5,123 bases of DNA from Wenzhouxiangella sp. GTDB lineage: Bacteria; Pseudomonadota; Gammaproteobacteria; Xanthomonadales; Wenzhouxiangellaceae. A program made the translations under genes and the position numbers. The stretch covers positions 1-5,123 of the forward strand of contig SKQI01000222.1 in NCBI GenBank assembly GCA_007119095.1, read 5' to 3'. The notes under the pieces are model-generated. The model was not told the origin of the DNA. It was given only the letters and a program-made list of their open reading frames with translations, and did not search any database. This document shows, one piece after another, positions 1 through 5,123 of the stretch (position 1 is its first letter; every line of letters begins with the position of its first letter).

Positions 1-788
1 CCGCCGATGCGATAGAACTCGCCCTCTGCCAGTACCCTGAGCAGCCGGGTCTGCAAGGCCAGCGGCATGTCGCCGATTTCATCCAGAAACAGGCTGCCGC
101 CGTGGGCCTGCTCAAAGCGGCCGGGGCGGGCCTGGTCGGCACCGGTAAATGCACCTTTGTCGTGACCGAACAACTCGGCTTCCAGAAGATCGGCGGGAAT
201 GGCGGCCGTATTCAGAGCAATCAGCGGGCGCTCGGCCCGCGGGCTGTGGCGGTGCAGGGCACGTGCGATCAGCTCCTTGCCAGTGCCCGATTCGCCGGTG
301 ATTAGCACCGACATATCGGACCGGGACAGCCGACCAATGGCGCGAAAGACCTGCTGCATGGCTGGTGCTTCGCCGATGAGCTCCGGTGCTTCATGTGTCG
401 GGTCCTGGTTGCCCTCAGCGTCCTTGTTCTGACCCAGCGCCTTTTCCACCAGGCCGACCAGCTCGTCCAGGTCGAAAGGCTTGGGCAGGTATTCAAAGGC
501 ACCGGCACCATAAGCACTGATGGCGCTGTCAAGGTCGGACTGGGCGGTCATCACAATGACCGGGGGCGCCGGTCGGCCTGAAGGCGCGCGTCCGAGCAGG
601 CTCAGACCACTTTCCCCGGGCAGGCGCAGGTCAGCAATGATCACCGCCGGCGCAGACTCGGCCAGGGCGAGCAGGGCATCGTCGGCACTGCGAAACAGGC
701 TGACATCGAAACCTGCCCCCAGCAGGGCGCGCTCCAGCACCCAGCCCAGGGCGTGATCATCTTCGACAACCCAGACCGAGCGGCTCAT
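1..788 (-). CDS. ntrC: NtrC (NRI), nitrogen-regulation response regulator and sigma-54 activator, 3' end outside window
   Basis: Read on the minus strand from ATG at 788, the frame stays open for 262 codons to the left edge, so the C-terminal part of the AAA+ domain and the Fis-type DNA-binding domain are missing. The receiver domain (about 1-120) has the acidic pocket E9-D10-D11, phospho-acceptor D53 in ADLRLPG, T81 in VIVMTAQ and K103 in LPKPF. The sigma-54 AAA+ domain starts near 137 with Walker A GESGTGKE (165-172), the sigma-54 contact loop GAFTGA (212-217) and Walker B SLFLDEIGDM (232-241). Phrases such as IGRLSRSDMSVLI and FEYLPKPFDLDE match enterobacterial NtrC closely, which separates it from other NtrC-family regulators. 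Once phosphorylated by NtrB it should activate sigma-54 promoters under nitrogen limitation. Its start codon overlaps the ntrB stop (ATGA) and has no clear Shine-Dalgarno sequence, which points to translational coupling. The visible part shows no truncation or lost key residue. Confidence 0.96.
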   Translation of the reverse strand, partial: MSRSVWVVEDDHALGWVLERALLGAGFDVSLFRSADDALLALAESAPAVIIADLRLPGESGLSLLGRAPSGRPAPPVIVMTAQSDLDSAISAYGAGAFEYLPKPFDLDELVGLVEKALGQNKDAEGNQDPTHEAPELIGEAPAMQQVFRAIGRLSRSDMSVLITGESGTGKELIARALHRHSPRAERPLIALNTAAIPADLLEAELFGHDKGAFTGADQARPGRFEQAHGGSLFLDEIGDMPLALQTRLLRVLAEGEFYRIG

Positions 789-1867
789 GGGTGGCTGTCC
801 AGGGGCAGATCGATGAAAAACTCGGTCCGGCCTGCTCGGCTGTTGCAGTCCAGGCGGCCAACGTTGGCGCTTATCAGGCTTCGAGCTATCGAAAGGCCCA
901 GCCCGGTGCGCTGCGGGTGGCCGGATACCATGGGAAAAAATATCCGTTCCAGCAGGTCCGGTGCGATGCCCGGCCCATTGTCGATGACGCTGATTCGGGC
1001 GCACTGGCGATGACTGATGCCGCCGATGACCAGGTTGTAAGCAACCCGTGAACGAAGCCGAATTCGGGCCCCTGGGGTGTCGGTCAGCGCCTGGCAGGCA
1101 TTTCGCAGCAGATTCAGCAGCGCTTGAATGAGCTGGTCGGCATCCACCTCGACTTTCGGCAGGCTGGGGTCGTAATCGCGCTCGATGCGGATACCATCGG
1201 CCTGTTCGGCAGCAACCAGGCGGCGCACGTGTTCCAGCGGACGGTGCAGGTTGACCGGTGTCCTGCGAGGCGCTTGCTGTGGTCCAAGCAGCTGGCTGAC
1301 GAGGGCGCCCAGGCGGTCGGCTTCGCCGATGATGATGCGGGTGTAGTCCTTTAACTCGCGCTGGCTGAGTTTGCGCTCCAGCAGTTGCGCGGCTCCCCGT
1401 AATCCGGCCAGTGGGTTTCGTAGCTCATGGGCCAGGTTGTGAACCATGCGCTGGGCCAGGTGCTGCTGGGCGTTCCGGTCGGCATCTCTGACCAGGGTGC
1501 GGCCGCGGTTACTCAGCTGCATTTCGATGACGACTTGTTCGGTGCCTCCTCTGGCGGGCATGGCGCTGATGACGCAGTCAACGCTCAGCGCTTCGGCGGA
1601 TGCGTTCACCGACAGTGAAAGGGCCCGGAATTCCATGGATTGACCGCCGCCTGCGACTTCACGAGTGGCCATGTTCAGCTCGCTGGCCTGGGGCCAAAGT
1701 ACGTCCATGCCCAGTCCGAGGACCTGGCGCGCGCTGACGCCGAGCAGGATCTCGGCCGAGGCGTTCATCCAGATCAGCTCACCACCGGCATTCACCACCA
1801 GGATGGCTGTCGACAGGTGGTCGACCAGCCGCTCCGGCGGTTGCCTATCCAGACTGGAATAGTTCAT
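785..1867 (-). CDS. ntrB: NtrB (NRII/GlnL), nitrogen-regulation sensor histidine kinase
   Basis: This is the cytoplasmic histidine kinase/phosphatase partner of NtrC, controlled by PII proteins; no membrane segments are seen. Taking ATG at 1867 gives 360 residues, close to the roughly 350 of E. coli NtrB. A PAS-like domain begins near residue 14 (LVDHLSTAILVV...). The H-box HNLAHELRNPL carries the phosphorylated H147, the N-box is NLLRNA (252-257), the G1 box is DNGPGI (296-301), the F-box is IFFPMVSGH (309-317) and the G2 box is TGLGLSIA (321-328). FPMVSG and the ending RTEFFIDLPL are typical of NtrB. The frame stays open upstream to an ATG at 2032, and another ATG lies at 1885. I prefer 1867 because the PAS domain then starts about 13 residues in, as in the family, and because the longer versions would run through the NtrC operator and sigma-54 promoter. 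None of the three starts has a convincing Shine-Dalgarno sequence, so the start is less sure than the identity. Confidence 0.95.
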   Translation of the reverse strand: MNYSSLDRQPPERLVDHLSTAILVVNAGGELIWMNASAEILLGVSARQVLGLGMDVLWPQASELNMATREVAGGGQSMEFRALSLSVNASAEALSVDCVISAMPARGGTEQVVIEMQLSNRGRTLVRDADRNAQQHLAQRMVHNLAHELRNPLAGLRGAAQLLERKLSQRELKDYTRIIIGEADRLGALVSQLLGPQQAPRRTPVNLHRPLEHVRRLVAAEQADGIRIERDYDPSLPKVEVDADQLIQALLNLLRNACQALTDTPGARIRLRSRVAYNLVIGGISHRQCARISVIDNGPGIAPDLLERIFFPMVSGHPQRTGLGLSIARSLISANVGRLDCNSRAGRTEFFIDLPLDSHP

Positions 1868-1877
1868 GTCGGAATGA

Positions 1878-1894
1878 TGCACCATTTTGGTGCA
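1878..1894. promoter_or_regulatory. NtrC-binding site (perfect palindrome)
   Basis: TGCACCATTTTGGTGCA is a perfect inverted repeat: TGCACCA, three T bases, then TGGTGCA. It matches the known NtrC enhancer consensus (TGCAC-N5/7-GTGCA type, as upstream of E. coli glnA). Its centre is at about 1886, some 132 bases upstream of the predicted glnK start, which is a normal enhancer distance. It also ends only 10 bases before the preferred ntrB ATG, so it could serve both the activation of glnK-amtB and the autoregulation of ntrBC. Confidence 0.85.
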
Positions 1895-1895
1895 A

Positions 1896-1926
1896 TGCAC
1901 CAGTACCGACGAGCCGACATGGTGCG
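1896..1926. promoter_or_regulatory. Possible extra NtrC half-sites
   Basis: Directly beside the full NtrC palindrome there is another left half-site, TGCACCA (1896-1902), and further on a near right half-site, TGGTGCG (1920-1926). Neither has its partner at the 3-base spacing of the full site. They could be weak secondary NtrC contacts that help assemble a higher oligomer, or decayed sites, or chance. Confidence 0.3.
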
Positions 1927-1991
1927 TTTCTGTTTGTTCCGGGTTGGCTGGAAAGACGCAACTGATTGAAAAGCCTTGCATTAGCGGTGGC

Positions 1992-2007
1992 TGGCATGAA
2001 TCCTGCT
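1992..2007 (+). promoter_or_regulatory. Sigma-54 (-24/-12) promoter for glnK-amtB-porin
   Basis: TGGCATGAATCCTGCT matches the sigma-54 consensus TGGCACG-N4-TTGCW with two mismatches (T for C in the -24 element, C for the first T of the -12 element). The essential GG (1993-1994) and GC (2005-2006) are present with the correct 10-base spacing. Transcription is predicted to start near 2018, giving a leader of about 52 bases before glnK. The perfect NtrC palindrome upstream at 1878-1894 supports the call. A weaker alternative with the same GG/GC spacing lies at 1945-1960. Confidence 0.7.
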
Positions 2008-2069
2008 CTGACGGTTGGCAAGCCGGCACCAAGCCGGACCGAACCGCCCAGTCACTGAGGAGCTACCCC

Positions 2070-2408
2070 ATGAAGTTGATCATCGCCATCATCAAGCCCT
2101 TCAAGCTTGACGATCTGCGCGACGCCCTGTCCAAGGCCGGTGTTCACGGCCTGACGGTCACCGAAGTCAAGGGCTTCGGCCGTCAGAAAGGCCATACCGA
2201 GCTTTACCGAGGCGCCGAGTACCGGGTTGATTTCCTGCCCAAGCTGAAGCTGGAAATCGCCGTCGCGGCCGAACAGGTCGACAGCGTCGTCGAAACCATC
2301 CAGCAGGTTGCCAATACCGGAAAGATCGGTGACGGCAAGATTTTTGTCCTCGATCTGCTTGAAAGCATCCGCATTCGCACCGGCGAGCGCGGTTCCGACG
2401 CCCTCTAA
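2070..2408 (+). CDS. glnK: GlnK, PII nitrogen-signalling protein
   Basis: The 112-residue product is the exact usual length of PII proteins, small cytoplasmic trimers that bind ATP, ADP and 2-oxoglutarate. It begins MKLIIAIIKPFKLDDLRDAL and carries the PII signature. The T-loop lies at about 37-55 with Q39 and with Y51 in YRGAEYRVDF, the residue uridylylated by GlnD. K58 follows in FLPK, the B-loop TGKIGDGKIF is at 83-92, and the C-loop motif RIRTGE is at 101-106. I call GlnK rather than GlnB because amtB follows after 11 bases; the two paralogues are hard to part by sequence alone. GAGGAG at 2057-2062, 7 bases before the ATG, fixes the start. Under ammonium sufficiency, de-uridylylated GlnK is known to block AmtB, and PII proteins also steer NtrB toward its phosphatase activity. 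It is the first gene of a likely NtrC/sigma-54-driven operon. Confidence 0.95.
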   Translation: MKLIIAIIKPFKLDDLRDALSKAGVHGLTVTEVKGFGRQKGHTELYRGAEYRVDFLPKLKLEIAVAAEQVDSVVETIQQVANTGKIGDGKIFVLDLLESIRIRTGERGSDAL

Positions 2409-2419
2409 AGGAGTAAAAC

Positions 2420-3664
2420 ATGGAAACCACCGCTCAGATTCTCGAGCTCAGCTACGCGCTGGATACCTTCTACTTTCTCTTGTCGGGCGCCCTGGTCATG
2501 TGGATGGCCGCCGGTTTTACCATGCTTGAGTCCGGCATGGTGCGCTCGAAAAATACCGTCGAGATTCTGGTCAAGAACATCGGCCTGTACTCGATCGCCT
2601 GCATCATGTACCTGCTGGTCGGCTACAACATCATGTACAGCGATTCGGCAAGCAGCATCATTCCAACCTTGAGCTTCCTGGTCTCTGGCGACAACTCGGT
2701 CGAGGCCGTGATCGCCGGCGGCGAGGATGCGCCTTACTACTCGGATATCTCCGACTTCTTCTTCCAGGTCGTGTTCGTGGCCACCGCCATGTCGATCATT
2801 TCCGGCGCTGTCGCCGAACGGATGAAGCTGTGGTCGTTCTTCCTGTTTGCCGTGGTTATGTGCGCAGTCATCTACCCGGTGCAGGGCTACTGGAGCTGGG
2901 GTGAGGGCTTTCTTGACGATCTCGGTTACAGCGACTATGCCGGCTCGGGCATCGTTCATATGGCCGGTGCTGCGGCTGCTCTGGCCGGGGTGTTGCTGCT
3001 GGGGCCACGCAAGGGCAAGTACGGCCCGGACGGCAGCATCAATGCCATTCCAGGGGCCAACATGCCGCTGGCCACGCTGGGCGTGTTCGTGCTCTGGCTG
3101 GGCTGGTTCGGCTTCAACGGTGGCTCCGAGCTGAAGGTGTCGGACGTGGAGTCGGCCAATGCCGTCGCCCAGGTGTTCGCCAACACCAACATTGCCGCGG
3201 CCGGTGGCGTGGTTGCCGCGCTGCTGTTCAACCGTCTGCTGCTGGGCAAGGCCGATCTGACCATGGCCCTGAACGGCGCCCTGGCCGGGCTGGTCTCGAT
3301 CACCGCCGGCCCCGACACCCCGACCATGTTCCAGGCACTGATCATCGGTTCGGTCGGTGGCGTGATCGCGGTGCTGTCCATTCTCGGTCTGGATCGGCTG
3401 CGCATCGATGACCCTGTCGGTGCCATCTCCGTGCATGGCACCGCCGGCATCTTCGGCGTCCTGGCCGTGCTCTGGACCAACCCGGATGCCACCTTGAGCG
3501 GGCAGCTGATTGGCCTGGGCGTGATCTTTGCCTGGGTGTTCGGCGTCAGTCTGGCTGTCTGGGCGCTGATCAAGCTGGCCATGGGCATCCGCATCAGCGA
3601 AGAAGAAGAGTACGGCGGCATGGACCAGACCGAATGCGGCATGGAAGCCTACCCCGAGTTTTGA
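2420..3664 (+). CDS. amtB: AmtB, ammonium channel/transporter
   Basis: This 414-residue polytopic inner-membrane protein of the Amt/Mep/Rh family is full length. The pore residues of E. coli AmtB align at matching spacings: F119 and F232 for the phenylalanine gate (F107/F215), W160 (W148), D172 in DYAGSGIVH (D160), S236 in WFGFNGGS (S219), and the twin histidines H180 and H339 (H168/H318). SGAVAERMKLWSF (128-140) and DDPVGAISVHGTAG (330-343) are also typical. The family has 11 membrane helices and works as a trimer. Unlike E. coli AmtB, the N-terminus (METTAQILELSYALDTFYFLL) shows no cleavable signal peptide and goes almost straight into the first helix. The cytoplasmic C-tail has an acidic EEEE run (394-397) and ends in ECGMEAYPEF. 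AGGAG at 2409-2413, 6 bases before the ATG, supports the start. Pairing with glnK implies GlnK-gated import of ammonium under nitrogen limitation. Confidence 0.96.
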   Translation: METTAQILELSYALDTFYFLLSGALVMWMAAGFTMLESGMVRSKNTVEILVKNIGLYSIACIMYLLVGYNIMYSDSASSIIPTLSFLVSGDNSVEAVIAGGEDAPYYSDISDFFFQVVFVATAMSIISGAVAERMKLWSFFLFAVVMCAVIYPVQGYWSWGEGFLDDLGYSDYAGSGIVHMAGAAAALAGVLLLGPRKGKYGPDGSINAIPGANMPLATLGVFVLWLGWFGFNGGSELKVSDVESANAVAQVFANTNIAAAGGVVAALLFNRLLLGKADLTMALNGALAGLVSITAGPDTPTMFQALIIGSVGGVIAVLSILGLDRLRIDDPVGAISVHGTAGIFGVLAVLWTNPDATLSGQLIGLGVIFAWVFGVSLAVWALIKLAMGIRISEEEEYGGMDQTECGMEAYPEF

Positions 3665-3683
3665 TACCAAGGAGCCAACGATC

Positions 3684-4430
3684 ATGAAATATACGCACAC
3701 TGCAAAACGGGCGCCAGCCGGCGCCCTGGCAACTCCACTGCTGGTCGGCGCCTTGCTGCTGGCCGCCGCACCGATGACAGCCCGGGCCGAGCTCAGCTTC
3801 AACATCGGCGTTGCCTCGAACTACCTGTTCAGAGGTGTCACCCAAACCGAAGACAATGCCGCGATCCAGGGCGGCATCGACTACGAGGCGCCGAGCGGCT
3901 TCTACATCGGCACCTGGGCTTCGAACGTTGACTTCGACGGCGCCGGCTACGAGCTGGATGTGTACCTGGGCTTTGCCGCCGAGCTCGACAACGGCCTCGG
4001 TTTCGATGTCGGCTATCTGTACTACGGCTACCCGGATGCCAGTCCCGATGACATCGATTTTGGTGAGATCTATGCCAGCATCAGCTACGGCCCGTTTTCC
4101 GGCGGTCTGGCCTACACCATCCACAGCGACAATGACGATGGCCTGTTCGATACCGGGGATCTGTACTTCCATGCCGGCCTGGATTTCGAGCTGCCGGCAG
4201 ACCTGGGGCTGGGTCTGGTAGTCGGCTATTACGACTTCAAAAATGATGGCAAACCCGGTGTTGGAGATGCCAATTACTGGCATGTCGGTGCCAGTCTGAG
4301 TCGAGCCTTCGAGTCCCTGGGCGAAATCAGCTTCAATGTTGAATACGCCGATATCTCCAGCAGTGACGCCCTCGGCAGCCCGAACTCCAAGGACCCGAAA
4401 GTCTGGGTGGGCTGGGTCTTGACCTTCTGA
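3684..4430 (+). CDS. TorF/Gcw_chp-family putative outer-membrane porin
   Basis: The 248-residue product has a Sec signal peptide: basic residues near the start, a hydrophobic core (about 12-30) and an ARA signal-peptidase I site predicting cleavage after A35. The mature part opens with ELSFNIGVASNYLFRG (36-51), the characteristic start of the Gcw_chp family now called TorF-family putative porins, which are about 240 residues long. Alternating aromatic/small stretches (e.g. GYLYYGYPD, GLVVGYYDF) look like beta-strands, and the protein ends WVGWVLTF with a terminal phenylalanine, the usual outer-membrane barrel signal. The mature chain is very acidic: I count 34 Asp+Glu against 6 Lys+Arg, including the cluster SDNDDGLFDTGD (148-159). 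AAGGAG at 3669-3674 lies 9 bases before the ATG. It sits 19 bases after amtB, so it should be co-transcribed with the ammonium channel. Its substrate is unproven; passage of ammonium or another small nitrogen solute across the outer membrane is my inference. Confidence 0.85.
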   Translation: MKYTHTAKRAPAGALATPLLVGALLLAAAPMTARAELSFNIGVASNYLFRGVTQTEDNAAIQGGIDYEAPSGFYIGTWASNVDFDGAGYELDVYLGFAAELDNGLGFDVGYLYYGYPDASPDDIDFGEIYASISYGPFSGGLAYTIHSDNDDGLFDTGDLYFHAGLDFELPADLGLGLVVGYYDFKNDGKPGVGDANYWHVGASLSRAFESLGEISFNVEYADISSSDALGSPNSKDPKVWVGWVLTF

Positions 4431-4456
4431 CTTCCCGAGAAAATCAATAGCATCGG

Positions 4457-4489
4457 CTGGCGGCCGGCATTCATCATGCCGGTCGCCAG
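4457..4489 (+). terminator. Strong stem-loop after the glnK-amtB-porin operon
   Basis: Arms CTGGCGGCCGGCAT (4457-4470) and ATGCCGGTCGCCAG (4476-4489) pair over 14 positions with one G-U wobble, around the 5-base loop TCATC. It begins 27 bases after the porin stop codon, where a transcript end is expected. No T-run follows on the plus strand, so it is not a classic intrinsic terminator. It may instead protect the mRNA 3' end, mark a Rho-dependent end, or be one copy of an extragenic palindrome family. Structure is certain; role is not. Confidence 0.45.
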
Positions 4490-4631
4490 GAGTTCGATCC
4501 GGCTTGAAGGACCATGCCGAAGAGGTGGCGCTGGACCGGCTCGTAGGGTATTCTCAACGCTTGAAAAAACTGCCAAAGGCCATGGATCCAGATAATCGGC
4601 TTCCAGCCTGCTGTTGATCCGAGCTATTTGC

Positions 4632-5039
4632 ATGACCCAACCTGAAGCAAGCCCACCGTCCGCACCCGAACCCGGCCCCGGTGGTGATCTGGAAAAAGAA
4701 ACGCGAACCTGGGCGTGCATACTGCACCTATCGGTTCTGGCGGGGCTGGTCATCGCCTTTGCCGGCCTCGTTGCCCCGTTGATCATTTATCTGATCAAAC
4801 GCGATGAGCTCCCGGGCCTGGAGCCGCATTCCAAGGTGGTCTTCAACTGGATTATCAGCGCCATCATCTACTTTTTTGTCGGCCTGGCATTAACGATTAC
4901 CTTGGTTGGCGCCGTTGTTGGCGTTCCCATCATGTTTGTCGTGGCCGTGCTGTCGATCATTTTCCCGATTATCGGCGGCATCAAGGCCTCCAGCGGTGAG
5001 CTCTGGCCTTATCCGCTGTCTATCCCCATATTGAAATAA
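4632..5039 (+). CDS. Small membrane protein of DUF4870 type
   Basis: The 135-residue product has a proline- and acid-rich soluble N-terminus (MTQPEASPPSAPEPGPGG) followed by three hydrophobic segments at about 29-55, 69-89 and 91-117. The features expected of the DUF4870 (Tic20-like) family are visible: a His early in the first helix (LHLS, 31-34), APLIIYLIKRDE (48-59) between helices one and two, a conserved Asn opening helix two (FNW, 71-73), and the ending FPIIGGIKASSGELWPYPLSI (111-131). The family's function is unknown and I give none. ATG at 4632 is preferred although its ribosome site is weak (GAG at 4621-4623). An in-frame TTG at 4614 would add six residues, MIRAIC, without a better site. 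It is separated from the porin gene by 201 bases containing the stem-loop, so it is probably a separate transcription unit. GATAAT at 4591-4596 resembles a -10 box but lacks a good -35 partner. Confidence 0.8.
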   Translation: MTQPEASPPSAPEPGPGGDLEKETRTWACILHLSVLAGLVIAFAGLVAPLIIYLIKRDELPGLEPHSKVVFNWIISAIIYFFVGLALTITLVGAVVGVPIMFVVAVLSIIFPIIGGIKASSGELWPYPLSIPILK

Positions 5040-5082
5040 ATCATTGGGTCGGTCTGACCCGTTAAAAGTTGCAGAGAGTCAA

Positions 5083-5123
5083 ATGTCTGAACGCAAGCCC
5101 CCGATCGTCAAGTCCAACGTCAC
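5083..5123 (+). CDS. Start of an unidentified gene, cut by the window edge
   Basis: An ATG at 5083 opens a frame reading MSERKPPIVKSNV to the right edge with no stop in the 41 bases available. GAGAG at 5074-5078, four bases before the ATG, is a modest ribosome-binding site. It lies 43 bases after the DUF4870 gene in the same direction, so the two may be co-transcribed. Thirteen residues are too few to assign a family. It could also be a chance ATG, though its position and direction favour a real gene start. Confidence 0.5.
   Translation, partial: MSERKPPIVKSNV

Noticed and set aside
1868..2032. N-terminal extension of NtrB from ATG at 2032 (55 extra residues)
   Set aside because: The extension has no domain resemblance, makes NtrB longer than the family, and would span the NtrC palindrome and the sigma-54 promoter of the divergent operon.
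2018..2036. Minus-strand sigma-54 promoter candidate (TTGGTGCCGGCTTGCC) for ntrBC
   Set aside because: GG and GC are one base too close (9 instead of 10), and this spacing is critical for sigma-54 recognition.
2405..3805. Long 466-codon minus-strand open frame opposite amtB
   Set aside because: It lies antisense to a certain amtB, its protein is rich in His, Gln, Asp and Gly with no recognisable domain or membrane pattern, and it is explained by the codon bias of the opposite strand.
3594..4283. 229-codon minus-strand open frame opposite the porin gene
   Set aside because: The plus-strand frame has a signal peptide, Shine-Dalgarno sequence, family signature and barrel ending; the opposite frame has none and is a shadow.
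5046..5060. Small hairpin GGGTC-GGTCT-GACCC between the DUF4870 gene and the next gene as a terminator
   Set aside because: Only 5 base pairs with no T-run after it; too weak to call, and the following gene runs in the same direction at close range.

Overview
The window is a nitrogen-regulation locus from a moderately GC-rich proteobacterium, most likely a gammaproteobacterium. NtrB, NtrC and GlnK resemble the enterobacterial proteins closely over long stretches. The TorF/Gcw_chp-type outer-membrane protein is also typical of Proteobacteria. I cannot name a genus from the sequence.

Layout: on the minus strand lie ntrC (positions 1-788, cut by the left edge) and ntrB (785-1867), overlapping by ATGA, so they form a coupled ntrBC operon. 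A roughly 200-base divergent control region (1868-2069) separates them from a plus-strand operon: glnK (2070-2408), amtB (2420-3664) and a TorF-family porin (3684-4430). The gaps in that operon are 11 and 19 bases, and each gene has a clear Shine-Dalgarno sequence. A strong stem-loop follows the porin gene (4457-4489). Then come a small membrane protein of DUF4870 type (4632-5039) and the first 13 codons of an unidentified gene (5083 to the right edge).

How it works together: NtrB is the PII-controlled sensor kinase and NtrC the sigma-54-dependent activator. GlnK is the PII protein that reports nitrogen status and plugs AmtB, the ammonium channel. The divergent region holds a perfect 17-base NtrC palindrome (1878-1894) and a sigma-54 (-24/-12) promoter (1992-2007), with a predicted start near 2018. 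This fits NtrC-P switching on glnK-amtB-porin under nitrogen limitation. The palindrome also sits just upstream of the ntrB start, so the same site could repress or tune ntrBC.

Nothing here looks like a wholly new system. The points most worth a second look are the strongly acidic outer-membrane protein locked into the glnK-amtB operon (a possible outer-membrane partner for ammonium uptake), the dual-position NtrC operator, and the hairpins around the porin gene. No tRNA, rRNA, CRISPR, insertion sequence or integrase was seen.
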